Of a stretch of 32,421 nt of DNA, positions 9,601 to 14,728 are shown piece by piece; within the stretch, counting starts at the first letter, position 1; every line of letters starts with the position of its first letter. Under the pieces are notes generated by a model. It was not told the DNA's origin. It worked only from the letters and a program-made list of their open reading frames with translations, and ran no database searches. Source of the DNA: Planctomycetaceae bacterium (lineage in GTDB: Bacteria; Planctomycetota; Planctomycetia; Planctomycetales; Planctomycetaceae); the NCBI GenBank assembly GCA_021732415.1, contig JAKFVC010000216.1, positions 1-32,421 of the forward strand, in the 5' to 3' direction. The translations under genes and the position numbers were made by a program.

Positions 9601-10853
9601 TCGGTCACAGGTTCCAGACCCACGAACGTAATGGTCTGCGTGACCACGCCGTCAGTTGTCGTCAGGACGCCATCGTTGGGCGAGCTCGGGTCGTAGGTTT
9701 CATTGAAGGTAGCACCACCGCCACCTGAGATAACCAGCGAGTCACCGGTCGTGCTCGTCTGGCCGTTGTAGAAGATTCCACCGGTCGGAGCGAAGACCGA
9801 ACCGGCCGGGTTGACGATAGTCAGCGTGTCGTCGCCAGCACCGCCTAAGAACGAGAACGATGTGATTCCCGCGAACGGTACATCCGCGCCGCCATTGAGG
9901 CTGTAGGTGCCAGTGTTTGGACCTGTGGCCGTGACCACCAGTGTGTCATTCCCGCCTGTCCCGACCACCGACAAAGTGGTGCTCGCAGATGCCAAACCCA
10001 CAATCGGTGTCGCGCCGGCACTAATTGTGTTGACGAGCGTTGCGGCTCCGGTTGTCAAATTGAGCGTATAAAGACCATAAACTCCACCAACGCCAGTGCT
10101 CAGGTAAGCGGTCCCAGAGTCGTCAATAGTGAGATTTTGAAATCCAGAAGCCACAATGCCGGTGGTGCCGATATCGGTAACGACTCCACCATTCGGAGAC
10201 GGAGTCCCGTTAATTCCGCCAATGGTTGCCAATTGATCGGCGTTATAGTCGTAGGTATACAGCGTTGTTACGGTAGCGCCGCCAATTGTCGGTGTGTAAC
10301 CGACGGAGTCGATCGTGTTGACGCTGAGATTGGTGTCGGTGCCGGCGAGGCTGCCGTCATTGGGGTTGACACGCAAGTTTTCTTGATTGACGCTGACGAC
10401 GCGGAGGCGGTCCACGACGGGATTAAAGTCAATGCCCCAGTCGCCAGTGTCAGACAAGGTGGTGCTGAATGCAGCTCCCACAGGGGTCGCGACTCCGGTG
10501 GTGGTATCAATCGTATAGAGGCGGCCAGTACGGGTCGCGCCATCATCAGTGACGCCTAAGCCGTACAGCTGTCCGGTGGCGGGACGCACGTCGATACCGA
10601 CGATCTCTTCGCCCGCTCCCAAACCCGTAATCCCAACAGTGGACGCGATGGTGCCCGGGGTGGCACTGTCGAATGTCAACAAGTTGTCGCTGTCATCGAC
10701 GGCCAACAAGGTCGTGAGCAACGTTCGATTTTCAAGTCGTTCCAAGTTCTGCGGCAGGACCTTCGATTTCGCCTCAATGCGGCGCCGTTTCTGGGGCTTT
10801 TTCGCCCCTCCAAACATGTTCTTCAGCCAACTCGACATCGGAATCTTCTTCAT
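630..10853 (-). CDS. Giant exported LEPR-xLL / DUF4394 / RTX / FG-GAP repeat protein
   Basis: This 3407-residue protein is probably a surface or secreted calcium-binding adhesin. Residues 1-35 are basic (KKPQKRRR) and lead into LENRTLL at 40-46, the planctomycete LEPR-xLL-type motif seen at the N-terminus of giant exported proteins; there is no classical signal peptide. Residues about 50-290 match DUF4394 (YTIDTTTGVATPVG, WGIDFNPVVDRLRVVS). From about 295 to 2190 there are low-complexity beta-rich repeats with GxGxDxI/V motifs, including a duplicated block of about 200 residues (about 297-495 and 703-905). Residues about 2197-2300 are consecutive RTX nonapeptides (GGxGNDxI), with shorter RTX blocks near 2470, 2600 and 2830. 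Residues about 3050-3405 hold seven FG-GAP/VCBS repeats with DxDGDGxxD calcium loops. There is no C-terminal anchor. AAAGG lies about 6 nt before the ATG, and a strong terminator follows. The partner and binding target are unknown. Confidence 0.93.
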   Translation of the reverse strand: MKKIPMSSWLKNMFGGAKKPQKRRRIEAKSKVLPQNLERLENRTLLTTLLAVDDSDNLLTFDSATPGTIASTVGITGLGAGEEIVGIDVRPATGQLYGLGVTDDGATRTGRLYTIDTTTGVATPVGAAFSTTLSDTGDWGIDFNPVVDRLRVVSVNQENLRVNPNDGSLAGTDTNLSVNTIDSVGYTPTIGGATVTTLYTYDYNADQLATIGGINGTPSPNGGVVTDIGTTGIVASGFQNLTIDDSGTAYLSTGVGGVYGLYTLNLTTGAATLVNTISAGATPIVGLASASTTLSVVGTGGNDTLVVTATGPNTGTYSLNGGADVPFAGITSFSFLGGAGDDTLTIVNPAGSVFAPTGGIFYNGQTSTTGDSLVISGGGGATFNETYDPSSPNDGVLTTTDGVVTQTITFVGLEPVTDTATAASLTINGTAGVDTINVVDGPVYLGDQTTQVNSDTFELVNFANKGTVTINSLAGADVVTIDGNLQAVGLTTLTVNTGTEADIVNLLVNAGAVTYNINTGAGADTIHLATAQAGGLDNLPGAIVVDGGTEVDSVDLDDDLANFSDEYTVTSTTVTRVEFGGLTYSTIENLTLDAENTLGTSGNNTINVVSTATGVTTTINAQGGDDVVNVGNASNSLSDIVGPLVLDGGTLINNLHINNSGDAVGPAVTVTPAGVAIDGTVAHITATNFATVDVDVTGAVVITGDAGDNDLVVTATSATDADVQLDGGPVVHLTGVTSLTFDAGAGDDTMTINNPTGTVFGPTGGIFYNGQGQTTGDALSLLGGGGATFNETYTPSTVNNGVLVTTNGTVTQTVTFTGLEPVNDTATVASFTINGTAAADTINVVNGPVVGTDQTVQVNSDTFELVNFANKATVTVDGLDGVDVITLDNTLAAVGLTAFNVFTGITAGSQVNVHSTPAGVATTINSDGAAATVNVGNAGLLTGIAGQVQVENDFNFSNLVIDGSADAVARNATLDTTLIGAQTFGQLTGLGNTAPILYALADSTDVSAVTISAGSAGNTLLIDQDGVANNGFTTTVNTGTGSDAVNVQATSGGVTYLIHGQSGTDTVTVGSLAPVSTGGTLAGIQGNITFDNAGQFNDIIIDDSGDAVGQTATLANPVAGQGRLTGLGTTADINWVLNDTTSVVVNGGSGGNTINVNLTDAGTFHSTVVNSGTGADAVNILSSIAQLTVNAQDSDDVLTVTGAGLPAATAVNLNGDGGDDSFVITGVPTVNSDLNIDGGLQTTPDGDSITMNGANIDSIRHFLQTSSSGVIEYDSDAIDDGANESDVDYIGLEPIFDNSNAVNRVFDFGAGDDQDVVIQDVGGADGITQIAAPANAEFVNFTAPTATMTVNLGLGDDIISIDSFDAAFPAIQINVNGDSNSDEIRIGAVPTGATVNADTDSGVPDRVIVGSVAGVATSFAQFNTGVSTLDGIQGTINANDSGGVGELYVDDSGDATGRTFIQDPNAAVPVFGGDGFTLNPTHLPGFINYTESMETFQLATGSGADTVNVNGTNGDGVNTFFGNGGIDTFNILGDGLGGDNTFNGDGDNDEFNLNITNDIGVTNVQGTITSLVLDGGATTANDSANRNRATINNAGAIAALSFDWSAGGAFDTDVTGFAIDVNVVAGQTVQYNDTVGNDTVVTLIGQTTDDEITVVPTDVNEAAAFIGGDPFEDTTELPLGANLPGYAGGGTEADFSFTGLYNNFSPSGITVDGNGSAGPVGDQLFVYGQTEGGIVDPVALGAGYTIFTNLASYTAGELLHDVGVGNAYDDIFAFDSFVAVNDFVTISLDPNDFVQVDPTLTSGLIINSGDEATAGVPDPDCDGFRADSIAIFISSVIPITVNGGDPPSNGVDSQGDELEILNTFDEVQVWSDKTVPPTVTFAFFPLGGGTLLNLTVSSIECYAPITTNTVTLVGDNNDPAIDQTDDFIVVGQDVDKNFGGDADGANEFVLNINGSNDIKFTGVTQLNALGDDLTAAGDADPDTLNLTPYADYSNGGNPPSSPLGWGIDTFFNEGGVTGADDGDEQDLLVVNGVAGVSEVTAITPSDEEDGQVRVGHADGTLIANITYISNVGFIFHGNDGSAGDTDRLVLNGTDGVSPGTSGDETAVVNYDNAGNAASPFITVADTNGVGLLYSIHNITNFDIVEFNLSGGNDSVTVTDGAGAGGAGFANTTLDIELGDGNDTFNATASTTARSYTVNGGAGDDTLTGGAGVDFFYGSLGNDTIDGGDGNDTIDGGDGIDNLTGGVGNDAIYGGIGNDVILGGVGDDVLDGGDGFDTITGGVGDDTMTGGEDGDHFVLATGDGSDYIEGGSGADWVTFTSTGGAVGVDVDGNGYEITTATNDAGIYGVEELDIVGAAAANAITIGDLSGSGLEYLDITLGAAADTVSVDGENAADDITVSTPAAGEVEVDGLAYELLIETTTIADTLTVNGRQGNDTLKANAGVEAQIGIVLNGDEGDDFLSADATLNGGAGNDTLQGGAGNDTINGNDGDDTILFAAGGTDNIDGGLGFDRYVITGSNGPTTITVSQAAATVDGATQTFGTFAGMEVVLVDGQAGVDNVTVNLTTVAGVILAGYGDDVVNGAGSTAPLTIDGGLGNDTITGGSAIDFLHGDEGNDTITGGAGADQMSGGDGTDTFFWSPGDGSDVITGGDDGADSLVFNGNASANDFTLAALDGHFTLALGAATVNTTGVEHVQLNALAGNDTVVIGDLSTTEITSMNVDLGVGDTDSVTVNGTTTGDNLAVTAPSGTTLKVQGLTYDLNIANVVKANSDALVVNGNEGDDTIKANAGVDAAVLITFNGNDGNDFLSADATLNGGNGDDTLVGGVGDDTLDGGAGDDLLTGGTGIDSFTGGGGYDTIVETRNADFTLTNTTLVIGAEGTDTLTDLIENAILSGRQSPNVFTIGAFSGDTTIDGAGGSDTVDFSTATQAIHIDLDAVGQDQIINFAGRTIVFADVIENLTATPFNDTINVDIAQFNRFIDGGIEDSIPPGDRLNVDLLGSNATSTKVPNGKLGSFDGTVNGSGFTGTISYVDIETLVIKGANSTPPDFSAAVQYDMGDGPRGVITADFDGDGILDMATANSLSNDISVRLGDGFGNFGAVTTYSAGGKKAKQTTTIAGGDVDGDGDIDLVVTNRKTNNVSVLLGNGDGTFGAATLYDTGVKKSGKFPTAVKLGDMDGDGNLDIVTANSNVGKNGSFSILLGDGAGSFGTANVTATKGRRPRDLVLIDVDTDGNLDVVATNLFSKSVFVLNGDGAGGLGAPTSIDVAIMPNSIIEGDFNGDGILDVVTTSLISPRLSLLLGNGTGFDPVKEIKYPATKLDISINTADINGDGNLDLLIANRNDNTLSYMLGNGNGSFQNRVDFKTGNTIFREPVSIAVGDFNNDGAIDLMVANAASDDVSVLIHVGIV
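8139..8747 (-). repeat. Intragenic duplicated block, copy 2
   Basis: This segment encodes residues about 703-905 of the giant protein and is homologous to residues about 297-495. Both copies contain PTGGIFYNGQ, GGGGATFNETY, a GLEPVxDTAT segment and VNSDTFELVNFANK. The copies have diverged at many positions, so this is an old domain duplication rather than a recent DNA repeat. Boundaries are approximate. Confidence 0.75.
9369..9965 (-). repeat. Intragenic duplicated block, copy 1
   Basis: This segment encodes residues about 297-495 of the giant protein and is the partner of 8139-8747. The shared order of motifs is GDDTLTI-type calcium motif, PTGGIFYNGQ, GGGGATFNETY, GLEPVTDTAT and VNSDTFELVNFANK. 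I did not assign a Pfam name to the unit. Boundaries are approximate. Confidence 0.75.
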
Positions 10854-12602
10854 GCGTAACCTTTCACAGAACTTCGAAATACGGGGTGTTATGGGGGTTT
10901 ATCTGAATTCAGGCGGAATTGGCCGTTCCGGTTTTTGATCATCTACACCAGGTCAAATGCCCGTGTGCGCTTGAGCCAATTCCAAGTCCTGAGGATTGTC
11001 GGGTGCTAATGTTGAATTCCAATCAGCCATCCCTGAAGCGATCATCGCGTTCCGCCAACCGCGTCCGTGTTGTGCGTTTTCAACGTCGATGACATTCGTC
11101 GGCTGGCCCATTTTCGGTGCCATTGCCTGGGGCCGTTCATTCAATCTCGACAGCATCACATCGTCATGGGCGTGGGTGCCTCCCGATGTTTGCGAATACA
11201 GGACGTACGTACAAATCGCCCTTGTTGACAAGGGGTCCAATAGAACGGGGGTTCGCGAAATCGGCCCGGATTTCGAGAGTGAACTACGCGTTCAGAACAG
11301 GGCTCGGATGAGCGTCTAGAAGATCTTTTGAGATCCAGAAATGTTAAAATGGGCAATCTCCAGCGATGCCAAAACGAAGTTAAACACCAATGTCCACACT
11401 GTCAAACAGTTAGCCTAGATTGCCTAACAGGTTGTCATAACTTTTGGTTTCACATCCCTGATATGACAATTATTCAAAACAAACTGTTAAGCCTCACCCG
11501 CGTTCTCATTTCGCATCTTCGTCGCAGCACGACGGCCTAAGGCGATGCAAATTTGCTGAGTTTTTGCAGGGAAATCTGATCCTTAAGCGATGCGACTCCG
11601 CCGCCGTTTCGTCGGGTCCACAGCTCGTCCAGGAGGATGTGGCCAATGCTGCACTAACTGTCTCCGAAGACCTCGGCCGTCGTCGGCTCGCGTAAAGACT
11701 AAAAGTCTATATTAGGCCGCGAAGCCGGCTGCGAATGGAGATCAGGGAGATCCTCCGTTTGATCGGAGGCCTTGCGAACACTGCTTCACGCAGGTGAACT
11801 GAATGCCGAACGAATCGATCTCGTTGACTTTGGGGATCAGGCGTGCGCAGGATTCCAAAATTCACGTCGATTTCGCATGAGGCAGTTTGTCTTGTTCGAT
11901 TCGTGGTGTATCTTGTTCCGCGAAAATGGGAGCGAGCATCGACGACCCGGGATGGCCGCTGAGTTGAGGTGAGAAGCTGTGCCGTCGCGCACCTGTTTTG
12001 GCATGGCGTCGCACGCTGAAACGGGGCCTGGCTGATCGATGCAAAACCCATGCTGTCAAGCAGTTGTGTGCCGCTCGTGCACGGAGTAGAGGACTTGCAG
12101 ACCGTTCAGGAAAGACAGGAAAACCTGGCGATCTGGTCTCAAAAAATCAGTTGCTGAAGCTCTGCCGTCAACCTGAAGGAGTCTCTGCAGAAAACGCCTC
12201 CAGCCAAGAGATTCTTGGCGCATTGTCGGTCATCGTGATTTCTCCGGCGGCAACGATCTTGCCGATAGGGTCAGTGGTGCCGCCGAGGATTCCCAGCCTG
12301 CGAGACTATTCCCTCAGCGGCGATTTGCCGCGCATATTCCCTCAAGTCCGTGAGCGGTTCGGCGCTAGCCGCCGGTTTTTGTTGGGGAGCGAAACACAGA
12401 GCCGTTGGCTAGCGCCAGTCCGCTCACAATGCGGGTACAATTGGGCGTCGCAAAGGTTCTTCAATGCTTCGTCCTACCCCGAATGTGCCGGTGGCCAGCG
12501 CCAGTCCGCTCACGAGTGGGCTTGCCTGAAGACGTGCCTCTACCCATACTTCCGAATGCGAAGTAGCACTCCACATTGATTTCCGACTAGCCAGACCCCG
12601 TC
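10854..12602. other. Long region without a convincing gene
   Basis: In about 1.75 kb I see no reading frame with recognisable homology, good start context or domain pattern; the open frames are short and overlap each other on both strands. The first part must hold the promoter of the giant gene, though I could not fix -35/-10 boxes. About 11330-11560 is visibly richer in A and T than its surroundings. The last part (12350-12513) contains palindromic repeats. Decayed genes or a structured RNA cannot be excluded. Confidence 0.5.
12350..12513. repeat. Imperfect inverted repeat (gcgctagcc family) plus partial copy
   Basis: Arm 1 (12350-12380, core gtgagcggttcggcgctagc) and arm 2 (12399-12427, core ggctagcgccagtccgct) are imperfect reverse complements separated by about 20 nt. 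A third partial copy in the orientation of arm 2 follows at about 12491-12513 (ggccagcgccagtccgctca). It lies about 90-250 nt upstream of rlmN. The form is that of a dispersed palindromic intergenic repeat. Confidence 0.7.
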
Positions 12603-13649
12603 ATGATCCTGTTTAAGAACCAGACCTCGACCGAACTTGCCGCAGCCCTTGCCGATCTGGAACCCCCGGAGCGACTGATTCGGCAGTTGCAGGTGGCTGT
12701 CGTGCGCAACGGGGCGACTGAAGTGCCGGCTGAGGTGCCTCACTACTCGTGGCGGATCCTGGAGAAGATCCGCGAGCGAACCTCGATTCCCCGGTTGACC
12801 CTCGTCGACAAGATCATCTCCCCGTACGACAAGTTCGCCAAGTACCTCTTTAAAGGAGAAGGCGAAGGGCAGTTTGAAGCCGTGCGGATTCCGCTGATGC
12901 ACCGCCCCGGTGACGAGAAGTACATCGTCTGCGTCAGCTCTCAGGTCGGTTGCGCCCTGGCCTGTGCCTTTTGCGCGACCGGCAGGATGGGTTTTCAACG
13001 CAATCTCGCCACGTGGGAGATCGTGGATCAGGTGACCCAGATCCAGGCCGATTCAGACTTCCCCGTGCGCGGAATCGTCTTCATGGGGATGGGCGAACCG
13101 CTGCTCAACTACGACCGAGTGATCCAGGCGGCCCAGATCTTCTCAGAACCGTGTGGCATGGCCATCAATTCCAAAGCGATCACCATTTCGACAGTGGGGA
13201 TTGTCCCTGGCATTCGCCGTTTCACCGCCGAGAAGCATCGCTACCGCTTGATCGTATCGCTCACCTCGGCGATCTCGGAGCAACGCAAAACCCTGCTGCC
13301 AATTGAAAAGGTGTATGCGCTGCCGGAACTCCTCTCCGCCGTTCGCGAGTACCACGCGGCCACTCGTCGCCGGATCACGTTTGCGTGGACGGTTCTAGGA
13401 GGGATCAATACAACGCGTGAAGAAGCCCGGGCCTTGGCGGAACTGACGAGAGACTTACCGATTCTGCTCGACTTGATCGATGTCAACGATCCCACCGGCC
13501 AGTTCCACCGCCCTTCATCTGAAGAGGCAAACGCGTTTCGCGACTACCTCACGGAAGAACTGGGGATGCCGGTCCAGCGTCGCTACAGCGGCGGCCAGGA
13601 CATCAACGGCGCGTGCGGAATGCTGGCCGCCGTGACAGGCGCGTCGTAA
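12603..13649 (+). CDS. rlmN: 23S rRNA (adenine(2503)-C(2))-methyltransferase RlmN (radical SAM)
   Basis: This enzyme methylates C2 of A2503 in 23S rRNA, and in some species A37 of tRNAs, using two SAM molecules and an mCys intermediate. At 348 residues it is of normal family length. The radical-SAM cluster motif is C117-ALA-C121-AF-C124. The conserved upstream Cys of CVSSQVGC is C110, and the methyl-carrying Cys is C338 in DINGACGML, so both catalytic cysteines of the RlmN/Cfr mechanism are present. The SAM-binding GMGEPLLNY motif is at 162-170. The N-terminal 80 residues are more divergent. The ATG at 12603 has no strong Shine-Dalgarno sequence. The gene is transcribed alone; the next gene is about 350 nt away behind a palindromic element. 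RlmN is favoured over the resistance enzyme Cfr because this looks like a single chromosomal housekeeping copy with no mobile context. Confidence 0.9.
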   Translation: MILFKNQTSTELAAALADLEPPERLIRQLQVAVVRNGATEVPAEVPHYSWRILEKIRERTSIPRLTLVDKIISPYDKFAKYLFKGEGEGQFEAVRIPLMHRPGDEKYIVCVSSQVGCALACAFCATGRMGFQRNLATWEIVDQVTQIQADSDFPVRGIVFMGMGEPLLNYDRVIQAAQIFSEPCGMAINSKAITISTVGIVPGIRRFTAEKHRYRLIVSLTSAISEQRKTLLPIEKVYALPELLSAVREYHAATRRRITFAWTVLGGINTTREEARALAELTRDLPILLDLIDVNDPTGQFHRPSSEEANAFRDYLTEELGMPVQRRYSGGQDINGACGMLAAVTGAS

Positions 13650-13651
13650 GG

Positions 13652-13905
13652 TACCGTGTTGTACCGTAGGACGGGTCTCCCGGCCCGTCCGAGCCTGTAA
13701 CCTTTTAACTTCAAGATCCATTAATCCCTCGCGATCTTCGCGCAGCGCACGGGTTGCCTTTTATTAAGAGGCTGGAAGAACTCCGCGATTCCAATGACAC
13801 CGACACCGTGCGCTCCGCGAAATTCGCGAGGGATGAGTGGTATTTGAAACCGATTGTTACAGGCTCAGACGGGCCTGGAGACCCGTCCCACGATACCGGC
13901 ACGGC
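13652..13905. repeat. Large palindromic intergenic element, about 250 bp
   Basis: The left half (accgtaggacgggtctcc... then gcctgtaac, then ccctcgcga...gcgcagcgcacgg) is the approximate reverse complement of the right half (ccgtgcgctccgcgaaattc...gagggat, gttacaggctcag, ggagacccgtccca). At least three separate blocks pair across a centre near 13780, so it could fold into one long imperfect hairpin. It fills the gap between rlmN and the Csp-like gene. It encodes nothing and resembles a MITE or composite of dispersed repeats. The seven or so bases either side show no obvious target duplication. Confidence 0.7.
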
Positions 13906-14003
13906 AATTGCCTGATGTATTCCCAGCATCGCATGCCTCGCAGCCAGCCGATGACGTCCATCGCTGGTCGGGACTGCTGGTCTGCAGATCAAGGAATACG
14001 CTC

Positions 14004-14492
14004 ATGACACTCATTAGATTCGGCAGCCTCAGCCTGGCTTCATTCGCCGTAACATTTATCGCACTCGGGGGATTCGCTACGGAGGCCCAAACGCAAGAGA
14101 AGGCTGATGCCGGCAAGTCGACCGCCGCAGAACACTCGATGGATCACACGATGATGCTGGCCTGCGCCAAAGCTTGTTCGGACTGCCAACGAGCGTGCGA
14201 CAGTTGCTCGACCCATTGTGCCCACATGCTGCATGAGGGTAAGAAAACCCACTTTGCCAGCCTCGCTTCTTGCCAGGACTGCGCCACAGTGTGCGCTGCT
14301 GCAGCCCAGATAACTGCCCGTGGCGGCCCATTTTCCAACGTGATCTGCACCGCTTGTGCTGACGCCTGCGGTCGTTGCGCCAAAGAGTGTGAGAAGTTCC
14401 CGGACGACGCTCACATGAAGGCCTGCGGTCAGGAATGCCGCAAATGTGAAAAGGCCTGCCGCGATATGCTCAAGGTGACCGACGTCCGGTAA
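14004..14492 (+). CDS. Exported four-helix-bundle copper-binding (Csp-like) cysteine-rich protein
   Basis: This 162-residue protein has a hydrophobic N-terminal signal (about residues 1-28, ending near FATEAQ) and 18 cysteines: 54, 58, 61, 65, 68, 72, 90, 93, 97, 115, 118, 122, 125, 129, 141, 145, 148 and 152. The CxxxC and CxxC spacings repeat along predicted helices, as in the DUF326 / copper storage protein (Csp1/Csp3) family, where cysteines facing the core of a four-helix bundle bind many Cu(I) ions. Methionine- and histidine-containing stretches (HSMDHTMM) precede the first helix. The start was set at 14004 because AAGGA lies 8 nt upstream and a signal peptide follows; the longer frame from 13854 runs through the palindromic repeat. 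There is no twin-arginine motif, so Sec export is likely, unlike the Tat-exported Csp1. A terminator follows. Confidence 0.85.
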   Translation: MTLIRFGSLSLASFAVTFIALGGFATEAQTQEKADAGKSTAAEHSMDHTMMLACAKACSDCQRACDSCSTHCAHMLHEGKKTHFASLASCQDCATVCAAAAQITARGGPFSNVICTACADACGRCAKECEKFPDDAHMKACGQECRKCEKACRDMLKVTDVR

Positions 14493-14528
14493 ATGTTCTC
14501 ACAACATTGGTCTGTAGGGTTAATGCAA

Positions 14529-14566
14529 AACACCACCCGGAAATTGGTTCCGGGTGGTGTTTCGCA
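14529..14566 (+). terminator. Terminator of the Csp-like gene
   Basis: The 14-bp perfect stem aacaccacccggaa (14529-14542) pairs with 14548-14561 across a 5-nt loop and is followed by ttcgcatttt. It begins 36 nt after the stop codon. The T-tract is interrupted, so efficiency is uncertain. Confidence 0.7.
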
Positions 14567-14639
14567 TTTTGATCTTCAATTGACTGGCGTGAAACCAGCA
14601 TGTTCGGTCGGCGACCAGTGTCGCTGACTCGACCGCGAT

Positions 14640-14711
14640 GTAGCGGAATCTCGTAAGAGTTCCGCCGCAGTCTCCGGACGTCCGGGCGGAACTCCTACGA
14701 GATTCCGCTAC
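14640..14711. repeat. Inverted repeat, gtagcggaatctcgtaagag family
   Basis: The arms at 14640-14666 and 14685-14711 are near-perfect reverse complements (gtagcggaatctcgtaagag... / ...ctacgagattccgctac). A single arm of the same sequence recurs at 20731-20757. The element lies 17 nt downstream of the lepA stop. It may stabilise or end the lepA message, but it lacks a T-run. Confidence 0.8.
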
Positions 14712-14728
14712 TTTTGCTTTGAAACGTT

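Noticed and set aside
7896-9728. A 610-codon open frame on the plus strand inside the giant gene
   Set aside because: It is an antisense shadow of the repeat-rich, GC-biased giant gene. The same holds for the long plus-strand frames at 5574-7052 and 3969-4853. None shows a domain or signal, and the minus-strand frame has clear domains throughout.
10953-11240. A 95-codon minus-strand frame upstream of the giant gene
   Set aside because: It has no recognisable motif, no supported start, and overlapping frames of similar length on the other strand.
11735-11797. A 20-codon frame whose start (MEIREILRL) recalls the N-terminus of IS21-type transposases
   Set aside because: It is too short to support an insertion-sequence call; no further transposase sequence or terminal repeats follow.
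11998-12579. A 193-codon plus-strand frame before rlmN
   Set aside because: It runs through the gcgctagcc inverted repeat and its third copy, has no family resemblance and no ribosome-binding site.
13854-14003. N-terminal extension of the Csp-like protein
   Set aside because: The extra 50 residues translate the right half of the palindromic repeat. The start at 14004 has a good ribosome-binding site and a signal peptide.
14640-14711. lepA terminator
   Set aside because: A hairpin is present but it lacks a T-run on the lepA-sense strand and the same sequence recurs elsewhere, so it is listed as a repeat.
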